Origin: Lentisphaerae bacterium GWF2_57_35
GTDB taxonomy: Bacteria; Verrucomicrobiota; Kiritimatiellia; CAIQIC01; GWF2-57-35
Assembly: GCA_001804865.1 (NCBI GenBank)
Contig: MHBK01000033.1
Span: 124,001 to 188,000 of the forward strand
Direction: 5' to 3'
Length of the DNA: 64,000 bases
The notes beneath the pieces are model-generated. The model was given only the letters and a program-made list of their open reading frames with translations. It made no database searches and was not told the DNA's origin. Within the stretch, counting starts at the first letter, position 1; each line of letters opens with the position of its first letter. Shown here piece by piece: positions 53,975-63,399 of the stretch. Made by a program: the position numbers and the translations under genes.

Positions 53975-55029
53975 GTGGGGGCTTTCTCCGTTTTAGCAGG
54001 TTGCTCCAGGCCCTGGCGCAGGGCGCGGGCTTTGGCTTTGAGATCTTTGAAGTGGTCGGCGCTCGTGATGCGGGCCAGATCGGCCTGATGCTTCGATTGA
54101 TCAATAATGATCGTCAGATCGTCTATTTTCTTGCGCAGAACGAGTTCGCGAGTCCGGACGGCGTCCATCATGTCGCGAAACAAACCGGAGAGAAGCCCGA
54201 ATTCGTCGGAGCGTCCCGCGAGAGGGTTGAACTCGGCGGCCTCGGGATACTGCCCGTCGCGTGCACGGCGGGCGAGTTCGGCGAGGGACATGACAGGGGC
54301 GGTAATCTGCCGCGAGAGCAGCAGGGAGAAGGCCAGTCCGACGACGAGGATCAGAACCGTGACGCAGCCCAGCAGATAGAGTTTTACGATGGAAAAATTA
54401 TTATCGGAAGAAACCAGAACACCGCCCAGCCAGGTGGCGATGACCGTGAACAGAAGAAGATAGTGGATGGCCAGCAGGGTGCGGATTTCGATGTCGACGC
54501 GGAGCAACCGCCGGGCGTAAAGCAACGGCGGAATGAGGAGAAACGCCCAGAGCAGGTCGGTGATGAAGATCGGAAGAAAAAGGTGGAAGAGGGCGACAGC
54601 GGGAGGCGCAGCTCCGGTGGCCGCTTCGTATCCGGTGGCGATGGCAAAGGGCGCGCTGCTGGCGAGCATGAGCAGGACTTGCAGCTTGACGAAGGAGCGC
54701 ATGCGCGCGATCGGAGTCACGTGCCAGGCCGTAGCGAAACCGGGAATCGCGCCCATCAGTCCGTTGGCAAGACTCCAGATGGGGGCGAACAGAAAGCCTT
54801 TTCCGGAAATCGCATAGCCGAGCATGTCGCCGAGCGCGCCGCTAATGAAGCCGGCGAAGGGTCCGTACAGCACGCCAACAAACATGGGCAGGACTACTTG
54901 CGGGCGCAGTTCGGCAAACGTGCAGCCGGGCAGGTAGGCATTGCCGGAAAGTACATTGGCAATGCCATAGATGCAGGCGACGATCAAAGAGAAGCGCAGA
55001 CTGGCGGCATCGAAGCGGGCGATGCGCAT
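53971..55029 (-). CDS. ECF-S-like membrane protein with HAMP and coiled coil
   Basis: The 352-residue protein begins with five or six hydrophobic segments with GVLYGPFAGFISGALGDMLGY, resembling ECF transporter S-components, then a pair of further helices (LLAIHYLLLFTVIATWLGGV; VTVLILVVGLAFSLLL), a HAMP domain (RQITAPVMSLAELARRARDG) and a coiled coil (about 285-340). There is no kinase or cyclase domain, so the signal must go to a partner. The start shares one base with the MinD-like stop (TAATG) and the stop overlaps the next gene by ATGA, so all three are coupled. It probably senses or binds a small ligand; this is inference. Confidence 0.8.
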   Translation of the reverse strand: MRIARFDAASLRFSLIVACIYGIANVLSGNAYLPGCTFAELRPQVVLPMFVGVLYGPFAGFISGALGDMLGYAISGKGFLFAPIWSLANGLMGAIPGFATAWHVTPIARMRSFVKLQVLLMLASSAPFAIATGYEAATGAAPPAVALFHLFLPIFITDLLWAFLLIPPLLYARRLLRVDIEIRTLLAIHYLLLFTVIATWLGGVLVSSDNNFSIVKLYLLGCVTVLILVVGLAFSLLLSRQITAPVMSLAELARRARDGQYPEAAEFNPLAGRSDEFGLLSGLFRDMMDAVRTRELVLRKKIDDLTIIIDQSKHQADLARITSADHFKDLKAKARALRQGLEQPAKTEKAPT

Positions 55030-55799
55030 TACGCTTCCTCCGACTCAAGCAGAAGGGCTGCAACTTTCTCAAGTTGGCGGGTGATGGGATGCTGAGGATA
55101 CTTGGCGACAAAAACGCCCTGACTTGCCAGGGTCATAAGATCGTCGGAATGGGGAATCACGGCAGCGACGGGACATTTATAGGTGGTCTCAACGGTCTGG
55201 CGGATGCGTTCCGGATCGAGGGACAGCGGCGCTTTATTGACAAGAATGGCCATGTGGGGCACTTCCAATTCGCGAGCGACATCGACGGTGAGGGCGGTGC
55301 CCTGATAATCCTGATGGTCGGGACGCATGACTACGAGAAGAAAATTGGATAGAGCGATCGACAGGAGCGTTTCTTCGTTGATGCCGGGATGAGTGTCCAC
55401 GAGCAGGATATCCAGGTTGAGATCGACCGCGAGCTGACGGTAGCCTTCGCCCAGGAGATTGATGTCGTACCCGTCGCGCAACATGCGGGCGATGTCGGCG
55501 GCATTGACGCTGGAAGAGACGAGGTGGAGTCGTCCGGCGGATGGGGCGCCTTCGAAAAGGCCCGTGATCTCTTGGGCGGCGTCGCGAATGGGACATTCGC
55601 CCCAGAGGTAATCGTTGAGCGTCCGGCGGACGGTTCCAGGGTTTAGGCCAAAGAGGACATGCACGCCGGGCGAGGGGATATCGGTGTCGATGAGCGCAAC
55701 GCGTTTTCCTTGCCGGGCAAACAGAACGGCCAGATTGGCGGCTGTATTCGATTTGCCGGTTCCGCCACGGAAGGAATGGACCGAAATTACCGTCGCCAT
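55029..55799 (-). CDS. MinD/ParA-like ATPase
   Basis: The 256-residue protein has a modified Walker A: HSFRGGTGKSN, with arginine at the position of the signature lysine (usually KGGxGKT/S). The rest is typical: LIDTDIPSPGVHVLFGL, LVDTHPGINEETL, and LVNKAPLSLD. No amphipathic C-terminal helix is obvious. It begins a coupled three-gene unit. MinD-type ATPases pattern proteins on membranes, so it may position the HAMP membrane partner. The start follows GGAGG. Confidence 0.9.
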   Translation of the reverse strand: MATVISVHSFRGGTGKSNTAANLAVLFARQGKRVALIDTDIPSPGVHVLFGLNPGTVRRTLNDYLWGECPIRDAAQEITGLFEGAPSAGRLHLVSSSVNAADIARMLRDGYDINLLGEGYRQLAVDLNLDILLVDTHPGINEETLLSIALSNFLLVVMRPDHQDYQGTALTVDVARELEVPHMAILVNKAPLSLDPERIRQTVETTYKCPVAAVIPHSDDLMTLASQGVFVAKYPQHPITRQLEKVAALLLESEEA

Positions 55800-55917
55800 A
55801 AGAGATGCTCCAACCTCCTTTATTCAATGGATTAACCATAGAGGGCAAGGGAAAAAGAATAAAGAGCAAAAAGGCGAATGACCATATATAGGGTGCATCC
55901 TTCACTGCCGCAACAGC

Positions 55918-55939
55918 GGACGGCGACGGAGCGCCGTCC
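55918..55939. repeat. Short perfect hairpin
   Basis: GGACGGCG (55918-55925) pairs with CGCCGTCC (55932-55939) around the loop ACGGAG. It lies about 85 bases before the next gene. It may be a dispersed palindrome. Confidence 0.6.
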
Positions 55940-56024
55940 CTACCGTTTAATTTCCTTGCGCAGAACCACGGGAGCAACTATTTATCCCGGCTCGAAAATT
56001 CAACATACCACAAGGAGATCGTGA

Positions 56025-56837
56025 ATGAGAAAAGCGTACGAGATTGCGACCGTGATTGGTTTGAGCCTAGGATTGGTTGGTTCGGCCGCGAGTTTTGGCG
56101 AGAAAACCAATGCCATCGACAAGGTCGAAAAGAGCGATAAAACCGTCAAAACGGAAAAAAGCGTGCAAGGCGCAAAGCTCGCCAAAACGGCGCCGGCTTC
56201 CAAATTTGAGTTGAAAGTCGACGGCGATTATTTGTTCCCAGGTGAAGACTTCTATTTTGATAAAGCCTATGGAGCATCAGCCAAGTTGATTTATTGGCTC
56301 CACAAGAACTTTGGCCTGGCTTTGGCGGCCGGAGTCCAGAAGTGGGATGCGAAAGATGAGCTGCGGGTCGATCCGGCGGAAGACTGGGGTTCCGGATTTG
56401 CCTTCATTTATGGCGAAAAGTATTCGGGCGATGCAAAAATGTTTCCTCTCGGCGGTTCCGTCGTAGCCAAATTCGAGCTGGCGAAGAAACTCAACCTATC
56501 GTTGGAAGGCGGGCTTCGCTACGTCATGATCAGTTCGGATGTGTCATTGGAAACGATGGGCGCCCTTGTGGATACCTGGTATGACAACGAGATCGTGGAT
56601 AGTGTGAAGCTTGACTATGACGTGGACATGGACAACGGATTTATCGGGCTTTTGGCGGCCGACCTGGACTATGAAATAGTGAGAAATACGAGCTTGTTTG
56701 TTGGCGGCGGCTATCAAATCGATATTTCCAAGTCTACTCCCACTATTACTTTGCGGAATGGCGAGAACGTTGACTTGGAGGAAGATAACGCGCTCAAAGG
56801 CTTTTTCGTGCGCGCGGGTGCGGCTTATCTGTTCTAA
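56025..56837 (+). CDS. Outer-membrane beta-barrel protein
   Basis: The 270-residue protein has a signal peptide (MRKAYEIATVIGLSLGLVGSAASF), a lysine-rich linker (KVEKSDKTVKTEKSVQGAKL) and a beta-barrel with alternating strands ending in aromatic F (AGAAYLF), as in OmpA-like and OmpW-like porins. The lysine-rich stretch resembles a periplasmic spacer. The family is not certain. The Shine-Dalgarno sequence AAGGAG is clear. Confidence 0.78.
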   Translation: MRKAYEIATVIGLSLGLVGSAASFGEKTNAIDKVEKSDKTVKTEKSVQGAKLAKTAPASKFELKVDGDYLFPGEDFYFDKAYGASAKLIYWLHKNFGLALAAGVQKWDAKDELRVDPAEDWGSGFAFIYGEKYSGDAKMFPLGGSVVAKFELAKKLNLSLEGGLRYVMISSDVSLETMGALVDTWYDNEIVDSVKLDYDVDMDNGFIGLLAADLDYEIVRNTSLFVGGGYQIDISKSTPTITLRNGENVDLEEDNALKGFFVRAGAAYLF

Positions 56838-56877
56838 GTCGCAGTCTACCGAATAATTCAAAAAACGATCTTAAAGA

Positions 56878-56946
56878 TTTTGGAGGGTTCCGCTCTGTCG
56901 GAACCTTCTTCTTCCGGTCGCGACGGAGCGCGCCCCTCCAAAAAAG
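56878..56946 (+). repeat. Dispersed palindromic repeat, copy 2
   Basis: The 69-base element starts with TTTTGGAGGG and ends with CCCCTCCAAAA, a terminal inverted pair of about ten bases, and inside has GGTTCCG/CGGAACC. It matches 14410-14469 in reverse. The ends and stem recall short non-autonomous elements. Confidence 0.75.
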
Positions 56947-57045
56947 GGCACGTCTCAAGATTCAAGAATGAGCAGGGCTGCTCGTTAAGACAGCGGCTTC
57001 AGGTTCATCTCCAGGGAAAACGGTTGGCCGCCCGACTTTTCTCAC

Positions 57046-57086
57046 CCACATTCGTGTCTATTCGTGTTCAGTCGTGGTTTAAAACA
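57046..57086 (-). repeat. CACGAAT-type repeat
   Basis: On the minus strand the bases read AACCACGACTGAACACGAAT, then AGACACGAATGTG. A related run is at 47613-47636. Both are likely members of a dispersed family. Confidence 0.5.
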
Positions 57087-57161
57087 TTCTGTCGATTGGC
57101 TCGACAAGGCTTTCCCGAAACGATATTGAAGAACGGTTTTCATTGACGATTTGGGAGTGAA

Positions 57162-58145
57162 ATGCCGGAAAGAGATTTATTACTGGATGTGCGCGGCCTG
57201 AAGATCGAATTCGGGACCGGAGCGCAGGGGCTTCGGGTGGTGGATGACCTGAGCTTCAATGTGCGCGACGGAGAAACCGTGGCCCTGGTGGGCGAAAGCG
57301 GGTGCGGCAAAAGCGTGACCGCTCTCGCGCTGGCCAAGCTGATTCCCCAGCCGCCCGGACGCTTTGCTGGAGGCGAAGTCCTTTTCGGCGGGCAGAATGT
57401 GTTGTCGATGGGGGAGAAGGAACTGCGCCGGTTGCGGGGGGCGGACATTTCCTATGTGTTCCAGGAACCAGGGCAGTCGCTGAATCCGGTTTTTCGCATT
57501 GGCTGGCAGCTTCGCGAAGCGTTGCAGATCCATCGTCCGGACCAGGCAACCACGGAAGAGATGGTGCGGTTGTTGAAGCAGGTCGGCTTGCCGGATCCCG
57601 AGCAAAAACTCAGAGCCTATCCCCACGAACTCAGCGGCGGGATGCAGCAACGCGTGATGATCGCCATGGCGCTGGCCTGTCGGCCGCGGCTGCTGGTGGC
57701 CGACGAACCGACGACGGCGTTGGACGTGACGATTCAATTGCAGATTCTCGAACTGCTGAAGGACCTGCAACGGCAACTTGGCATGGCGGTGATTTTAATC
57801 ACGCACAATCTGGGGTTGGTGGCCGACTGCGCGCACCGCGTGAACGTGATGTATGCGGGAAGAATTGTCGAAGCAGGCCCGACGGAAGAGGTGCTGGGAC
57901 ATCCGCGGCATCCGTACACAAGGGGGTTATTGGAGGCGGTGCCCAAATTGGAGGGGTCAGCAGGACATTTAAAAGGCATCGACGGCCATGTGCCGAATCC
58001 GGCGCGAATGCCTTCCGGCTGCAAGTTTCATCCACGATGTCCGCTTTGCGCGGAGATTTGCCGGGAACGAGAACCCGCGGATGAGACGGTTAGAGAAGAT
58101 CATATTGTCAGGTGTCATTTTTGGCAGAAAGGCGGGGACTCGTGA
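57162..58145 (+). CDS. oppD: Oligopeptide ABC transporter ATPase OppD
   Basis: The 327-residue ATPase has Walker A GESGCGKSVTAL, signature LSGGMQQR, Walker B LLVADEPTTALD, and the C-terminal cysteines of OppD/DppD (GCKFHPRCPLCAEIC), which in some members bind an iron-sulfur cluster. It powers uptake of peptides with OppF. The permease and binding-protein genes are not in this window. OppF overlaps its stop by GTGA. Confidence 0.95.
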   Translation: MPERDLLLDVRGLKIEFGTGAQGLRVVDDLSFNVRDGETVALVGESGCGKSVTALALAKLIPQPPGRFAGGEVLFGGQNVLSMGEKELRRLRGADISYVFQEPGQSLNPVFRIGWQLREALQIHRPDQATTEEMVRLLKQVGLPDPEQKLRAYPHELSGGMQQRVMIAMALACRPRLLVADEPTTALDVTIQLQILELLKDLQRQLGMAVILITHNLGLVADCAHRVNVMYAGRIVEAGPTEEVLGHPRHPYTRGLLEAVPKLEGSAGHLKGIDGHVPNPARMPSGCKFHPRCPLCAEICREREPADETVREDHIVRCHFWQKGGDS

Positions 58146-59146
58146 GTGTTGTCCCGCTGTTAGAGGTTGATGCTTTGAAAGTTTATTACGGCGCCAGCTT
58201 CCGCCAGGTTCGCGCCGTGGATGGAGTCAGTTTCCGATTGGCGAAAGGGCAGTGCATGGGGCTGGTGGGGGAAAGCGGCTGCGGAAAGAGCACCCTGGGC
58301 CGGGCGATACTTCGGTTGGAGCCGATTCATGCGGGAAGCATTCGATTTAACGGCGCCGATATCGTTTCATTCAAAGGAGTCGATCTAAAGGCCTTTCGGC
58401 GAAAAGCCCAGATGGTCTTTCAAGATCCTTATGGCTCGTTGAATCCCCGTATGAGCATTGGCCGCGCGATTGAGGAAGTGCTGGATGTGCATAAGATCGG
58501 TCCCCGGGAAACGCGCAGGACGCGGGTAAGCGAATTGCTGGAAGCGGTGGGGCTGGAGGCCGGCTATGCGGGGCGATATCCTCACGAATTCAGCGGGGGA
58601 CAGCGGCAACGGATTGGCATCGCTCGCGCGCTGGCGGTGGAGCCGGAGTTGATCGTCGCGGACGAACCGGTGTCGGCGCTGGACGTCTCGGTGCAGGTAC
58701 AGATTTTGAACTTGCTGAAGGACCTTCAGCAGAAAATGAACCTAACCTATCTTTTTGTGGCGCATGATCTGGCGGTGGTTCGGTATATTTGCTCCGATGT
58801 GGTCGTGATGTATTTGGGACGGATCATGGAAGCGGGACCTTCCGACGAGTTGTATCGGCAGCCTGCGCATCCGTATACGGTCGCCTTGCTTTCGGCGGTT
58901 CCGGATGTGAACCGGGCGCTCAAGGCCCGGAAGCAGCCGCAGGATTCCAGCCAGGTACGCGGCGATGTGCCGTCGATATCGGGATCGATTCCGGGCTGCC
59001 CGTTTCATCCCCGGTGCCCGCGGGCGGAAGCGCGCTGCCGGCAGGAAATTCCGGCTTTACGGATAGTTGGCGACGGCAGCCGACTGAGCGCATGTCATTT
59101 TGCGGAGGAAGTATGGGAGAAGTGGGCAGTGAACAGTGATCAGTGA
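58142..59146 (+). CDS. oppF: Oligopeptide ABC transporter ATPase OppF
   Basis: The 334-residue protein is OppF/DppF: Walker A GESGCGKSTLGRAI, signature FSGGQRQRIGIARAL, Walker B LIVADEPVSALD, and C-terminal GCPFHPRCPRAEARC. The start is GTG at 58142 overlapping the oppD stop; the frame opens ten codons earlier inside oppD. The last residues (WAVNSDQ) come from the ATCAGT repeat that begins at 59127, so the native end has been replaced. The change is downstream of known functional regions. Confidence 0.95.
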   Translation: MSVVPLLEVDALKVYYGASFRQVRAVDGVSFRLAKGQCMGLVGESGCGKSTLGRAILRLEPIHAGSIRFNGADIVSFKGVDLKAFRRKAQMVFQDPYGSLNPRMSIGRAIEEVLDVHKIGPRETRRTRVSELLEAVGLEAGYAGRYPHEFSGGQRQRIGIARALAVEPELIVADEPVSALDVSVQVQILNLLKDLQQKMNLTYLFVAHDLAVVRYICSDVVVMYLGRIMEAGPSDELYRQPAHPYTVALLSAVPDVNRALKARKQPQDSSQVRGDVPSISGSIPGCPFHPRCPRAEARCRQEIPALRIVGDGSRLSACHFAEEVWEKWAVNSDQ

Positions 59147-59313
59147 TCAGTGAAGAGTTATCAGTAAACAGTGATCAGTAAACAGTAATCAGTTGACAGT
59201 AATCAGTGAATATAGATCAATTAGTTGATAAGTTTCGGCACTGACAACTGATCACTGATTACTGACAACTGATCACTGATTACTGACAACTGATCACTGA
59301 TTACTGATTACTG
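59127..59313. repeat. ATCAGT/TGACAACTG tandem repeat with inverted halves
   Basis: The left half (59127-59207) is built from variants of CAGTGATCAGTGA/CAGTAATCAGT, and the right half (59240-59313) from ACTGACAACTGATCACTGATT units. The halves are reverse complements, so a hairpin of about 70 paired bases can form. The left half includes the oppF stop codon. It is not a CRISPR: there are no unique spacers. Confidence 0.85.
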
Positions 59314-59359
59314 CTCCCCCCCTGCTTCCTGGTCACCGGCACGAACTCTCATGGAATAG

Positions 59360-60511
<1,152 letters not shown>

Positions 60512-60544
60512 GTTTTAGAAAAAAACAAAAAAAGGAGCAACGCC

Positions 60545-60898
60545 ATGTTGGAAAATCTGATGAGCATAGCGATGGGAATGCCGGGCGGCGGCGCCGGGCA
60601 GGAGCAGCAATCGCCGATCTTTATGTTCGGCTGGCTCGGCATCATGATCGTGATTTTTTATTTCATGCTGATTCGTCCGCAGCAGCGCCGGGAAAAGGAA
60701 CGCCGCGCCATGATGGACAACGTTAAGAGCGGCGACCGGGTGGCCTTCAGCGGCGGCATCCTGGGCATCGTCGCCAACGTGAAGGACAAAACCCTGGTGA
60801 TCAAAGTGGCCGACAACGTCAAAATCGAAGTCAGCCGCGCCGCGGTAACGCAGATCTTGGAAAAGGGCGAGCAGCCTTCGGAATCGGAAAAGAAATAG
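60545..60898 (+). CDS. yajC: Preprotein translocase subunit YajC
   Basis: The 117-residue protein has one helix (about 25-45, FMFGWLGIMIVIFYFMLIRP) and the YajC motif RPQQRREKERRAMMDNVKSG followed by VAFSGGILGIV. YajC joins SecDF at the Sec channel. A Shine-Dalgarno AAGGAG is at 60532-60537. Confidence 0.96.
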   Translation: MLENLMSIAMGMPGGGAGQEQQSPIFMFGWLGIMIVIFYFMLIRPQQRREKERRAMMDNVKSGDRVAFSGGILGIVANVKDKTLVIKVADNVKIEVSRAAVTQILEKGEQPSESEKK

Positions 60899-60930
60899 TT
60901 TTTTAAAGCGATAGATCGAGGAAGAACGTC

Positions 60931-63399
60931 ATGGATAAAAACGCTATCTGGAAATGGTTGATTCTGGTTGTACTGGTTTCATGGTCGATAGTCACGATTA
61001 CGCCGTTGTCGGAAAAGATCAAATACGGGTTGGATTTGCAGGGCGGTACGAGTTACGTCCTGGAAGTGGATACCAGCGAATTGGCGCCGGAAACCGTCAA
61101 GGATGCCCGCGAACGGGCGCTGGAAGTCATCCGCAATCGTGTCGATGCCATGGGCGTGGCGGAACCGGTCATTTATCCGGAAGCGGGCAACAACCGAATC
61201 GTGGTCCAGATTCCCGGCCTCAAAGCCGAAGACCGGGAGCGCGCCAAGAAGAACATCCAGAGCGCCGCTTTCCTCGAATTCCGAATGGTCCATCCCAAGA
61301 ACGCCGAACTGGTCGCGCAGCTTTTCGAAAAAGGATTTGTTCCGGAAGGCTACAGAATCGTTTCCTTGGACAGCCAGGGACCGGGCATGCGGGGCGGTAA
61401 ATTTTGGAAGAAGACTGAAGAGGCCCAAAAGACAACCGGCATCAGCAGCAATATGGATGTTCGGGCTTCGATCCGGAATTTCCATGTGCCCTCAGCCTCC
61501 TATGAATTGCTCCTGATGAAGGAAGAAGTCGGCGGCCAAGAGCTGTTCTCGCCGCATTATGTCAACCGCCGCCGCGAGTTGTCCGGCGAAAGCCTGAAGA
61601 CCGCCGGCGTGGATTACCAGCAATTAGGCCAGCCGATCGTCAACTTGAAGTTCGATTCCCAGGGCTCCAAGCGGTTTGCCGCGGTGACCTCGGACTACGC
61701 GCCCGGCGGAGCGAAAAACCGGAGTCCGGACGGACGTCAATATCTCGGGATCGTGCTGGACGGAACGTTGTATTCCGCTCCGTTCATCAAGACCGCAATT
61801 CACGGCGGCGAAGCGATCATTGAAGGGCAGTTTTCCTTCAAAGAAGCCCAGGACTTGGCCATTGTCCTGCGAGCGGGTTCTCTGCCGGCGCCGGTGAAAG
61901 TCATTGAAGAACGTCATGTCGATCCGTCGTTGGGCAAGGATTCCGTGGCCAGCGGCAAGCGCGCGTCCATCATCGGCGGCGTCGCGGTCATGCTCTTCAT
62001 GTTGGGTTATTATATGCTGGGCGGTCTGATTGCGGATTTGGCCCTGGTGCTGAACCTCGTTTTGTTGCCGCTCGGTTTGATGCTGGTTTCCGGCCTGTTC
62101 AGCCTGCTGGATAACACGGGCATCGGGCATGCGATCAGCCTGCCGACGTTGACCCTGCCGGGTATCGCCGGGCTGGCTTTGACCATCGGTATGGCGGTGG
62201 ACGCGAACGTGCTGATCTTCGAACGCATGCGCGAGGAACAACGCCAGGGCAAGCGGTTTGCCAGCGTGATTTCCGCCGGTTACGATAAAGCGTTCAGCGC
62301 CATTTTCGACTCCAACATCACGACTTTGCTGACCGCCGCGATCATGTTCATGATGGGCTCCGGCGCCGTCCGCGGGTTTGCCGTCATGTTGAGCGCCGGC
62401 ATTATTGTCAGCATGTACTCCGCCATTTTCGTTTCGCGCATGGTGTTCGAGCTGCTGGCCCGCTACACCACCATGCAGGAATTTAAGATGTTCACCTGGA
62501 TTCGCGACACCAAGATCGATTTCATGGGCATGCGGAAATATGCCGCCGCCTTTTCGATCGGTTTGATTGTCGTTACCTGGGTGCTGATGTTCGCCCGCGG
62601 CGAAAAGAACTTGGGCGTGGATTTCACGAGTGGCACCTCGTTCAAGATCGAGTATGCCCAGAAGCAACCTGTCGAAGTCCTTCGCCAGACGTTGGGCCAG
62701 GCCGGCATCAAGGATGCCTTCATTCAGTATCAGCGGGAAATGGGTGAAGAGGGGAGTTCCGAAGCGGTTCGCGAAAACCTCGAAATCAAAGTGAGCTTTG
62801 CGGACGGCGACAAGGCCGAACAGGTGATCGGTGAGAGCTTCAAGGACTTCAAGATCCTGGAACAAAACAGCGTCGATGCGCAGGTTGGCAAGGAGTTCAC
62901 CCGGAAGAGTATTATGGCCGTGCTGCTCTCCCTGGTCGGGTTGATCATTTACATTTCCTGGCGATTTGAATTTGCCTTCTCCGTGGGCGCCGTGGTGGCC
63001 TTGCTCCATGACGCATTGATCACTATCGGCATCTACTGCCTGCTTGGCCGGCAAATCAGCTTGCCCATTGTGGCGGCTGTGCTGACCGTCATCGGGTATT
63101 CCGTCAACGACACGATCGTGGTCTTCGATCGTATTCGCGAAGATCTGAAGTTGATGCGCGGAAAATCGTTTATCGACATTGCCAATCTGAGCATCAATCA
63201 GACCCTGGGCCGAACGGTGTTGACATCCCTGACGACCTTGCTCAGCGTGGCGGCGTTGCTGATCTTCGGCGGCGGCGCCATCAACGACTTTGCGTTGGCG
63301 CTGTTCATCGGCATCATCATCGGCACTTATTCATCGATCTTCGTGGCCACTCCGATCGTCCTGCTCTGGCATCGGAATGAGAAACAAGAAGCGAAGTGA
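60931..63399 (+). CDS. secDF: Fused protein-export membrane protein SecDF
   Basis: The 822-residue protein is a SecD-SecF fusion. The SecD half has GLDLQGGTSYVLEVD, a periplasmic domain, and a helix block with TLPGIAGLALTIGMAVDANVL. The SecF half starts near residue 560 with GVDFTSGTSFKIEYA and ends with VLTVIGYSVNDTIVVFDRIRE. SecDF uses the proton gradient to pull exported proteins. Start at MDKNAIWKW; recJ overlaps its stop by GTGA. Confidence 0.97.
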   Translation: MDKNAIWKWLILVVLVSWSIVTITPLSEKIKYGLDLQGGTSYVLEVDTSELAPETVKDARERALEVIRNRVDAMGVAEPVIYPEAGNNRIVVQIPGLKAEDRERAKKNIQSAAFLEFRMVHPKNAELVAQLFEKGFVPEGYRIVSLDSQGPGMRGGKFWKKTEEAQKTTGISSNMDVRASIRNFHVPSASYELLLMKEEVGGQELFSPHYVNRRRELSGESLKTAGVDYQQLGQPIVNLKFDSQGSKRFAAVTSDYAPGGAKNRSPDGRQYLGIVLDGTLYSAPFIKTAIHGGEAIIEGQFSFKEAQDLAIVLRAGSLPAPVKVIEERHVDPSLGKDSVASGKRASIIGGVAVMLFMLGYYMLGGLIADLALVLNLVLLPLGLMLVSGLFSLLDNTGIGHAISLPTLTLPGIAGLALTIGMAVDANVLIFERMREEQRQGKRFASVISAGYDKAFSAIFDSNITTLLTAAIMFMMGSGAVRGFAVMLSAGIIVSMYSAIFVSRMVFELLARYTTMQEFKMFTWIRDTKIDFMGMRKYAAAFSIGLIVVTWVLMFARGEKNLGVDFTSGTSFKIEYAQKQPVEVLRQTLGQAGIKDAFIQYQREMGEEGSSEAVRENLEIKVSFADGDKAEQVIGESFKDFKILEQNSVDAQVGKEFTRKSIMAVLLSLVGLIIYISWRFEFAFSVGAVVALLHDALITIGIYCLLGRQISLPIVAAVLTVIGYSVNDTIVVFDRIREDLKLMRGKSFIDIANLSINQTLGRTVLTSLTTLLSVAALLIFGGGAINDFALALFIGIIIGTYSSIFVATPIVLLWHRNEKQEAK

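Larger units (their letters stand above)
56838..57161. other. Intergenic region with two repeats
   Basis: The 324 bases hold no gene. They contain the dispersed palindromic repeat (56878-56946) and, at 57046-57086, the inverted copy of a CACGAAT-type repeat. The Shine-Dalgarno site of oppD is not strong. Confidence 0.6.

Noticed and set aside
59127-59313. CRISPR array
   Set aside because: Units are 10-24 bases, imperfect, inverted in two halves, and there are no unique spacers.
61624-63054. 476-codon open frame on the minus strand
   Set aside because: It is antisense to secDF, has a His/Gln-rich composition and no start signal.
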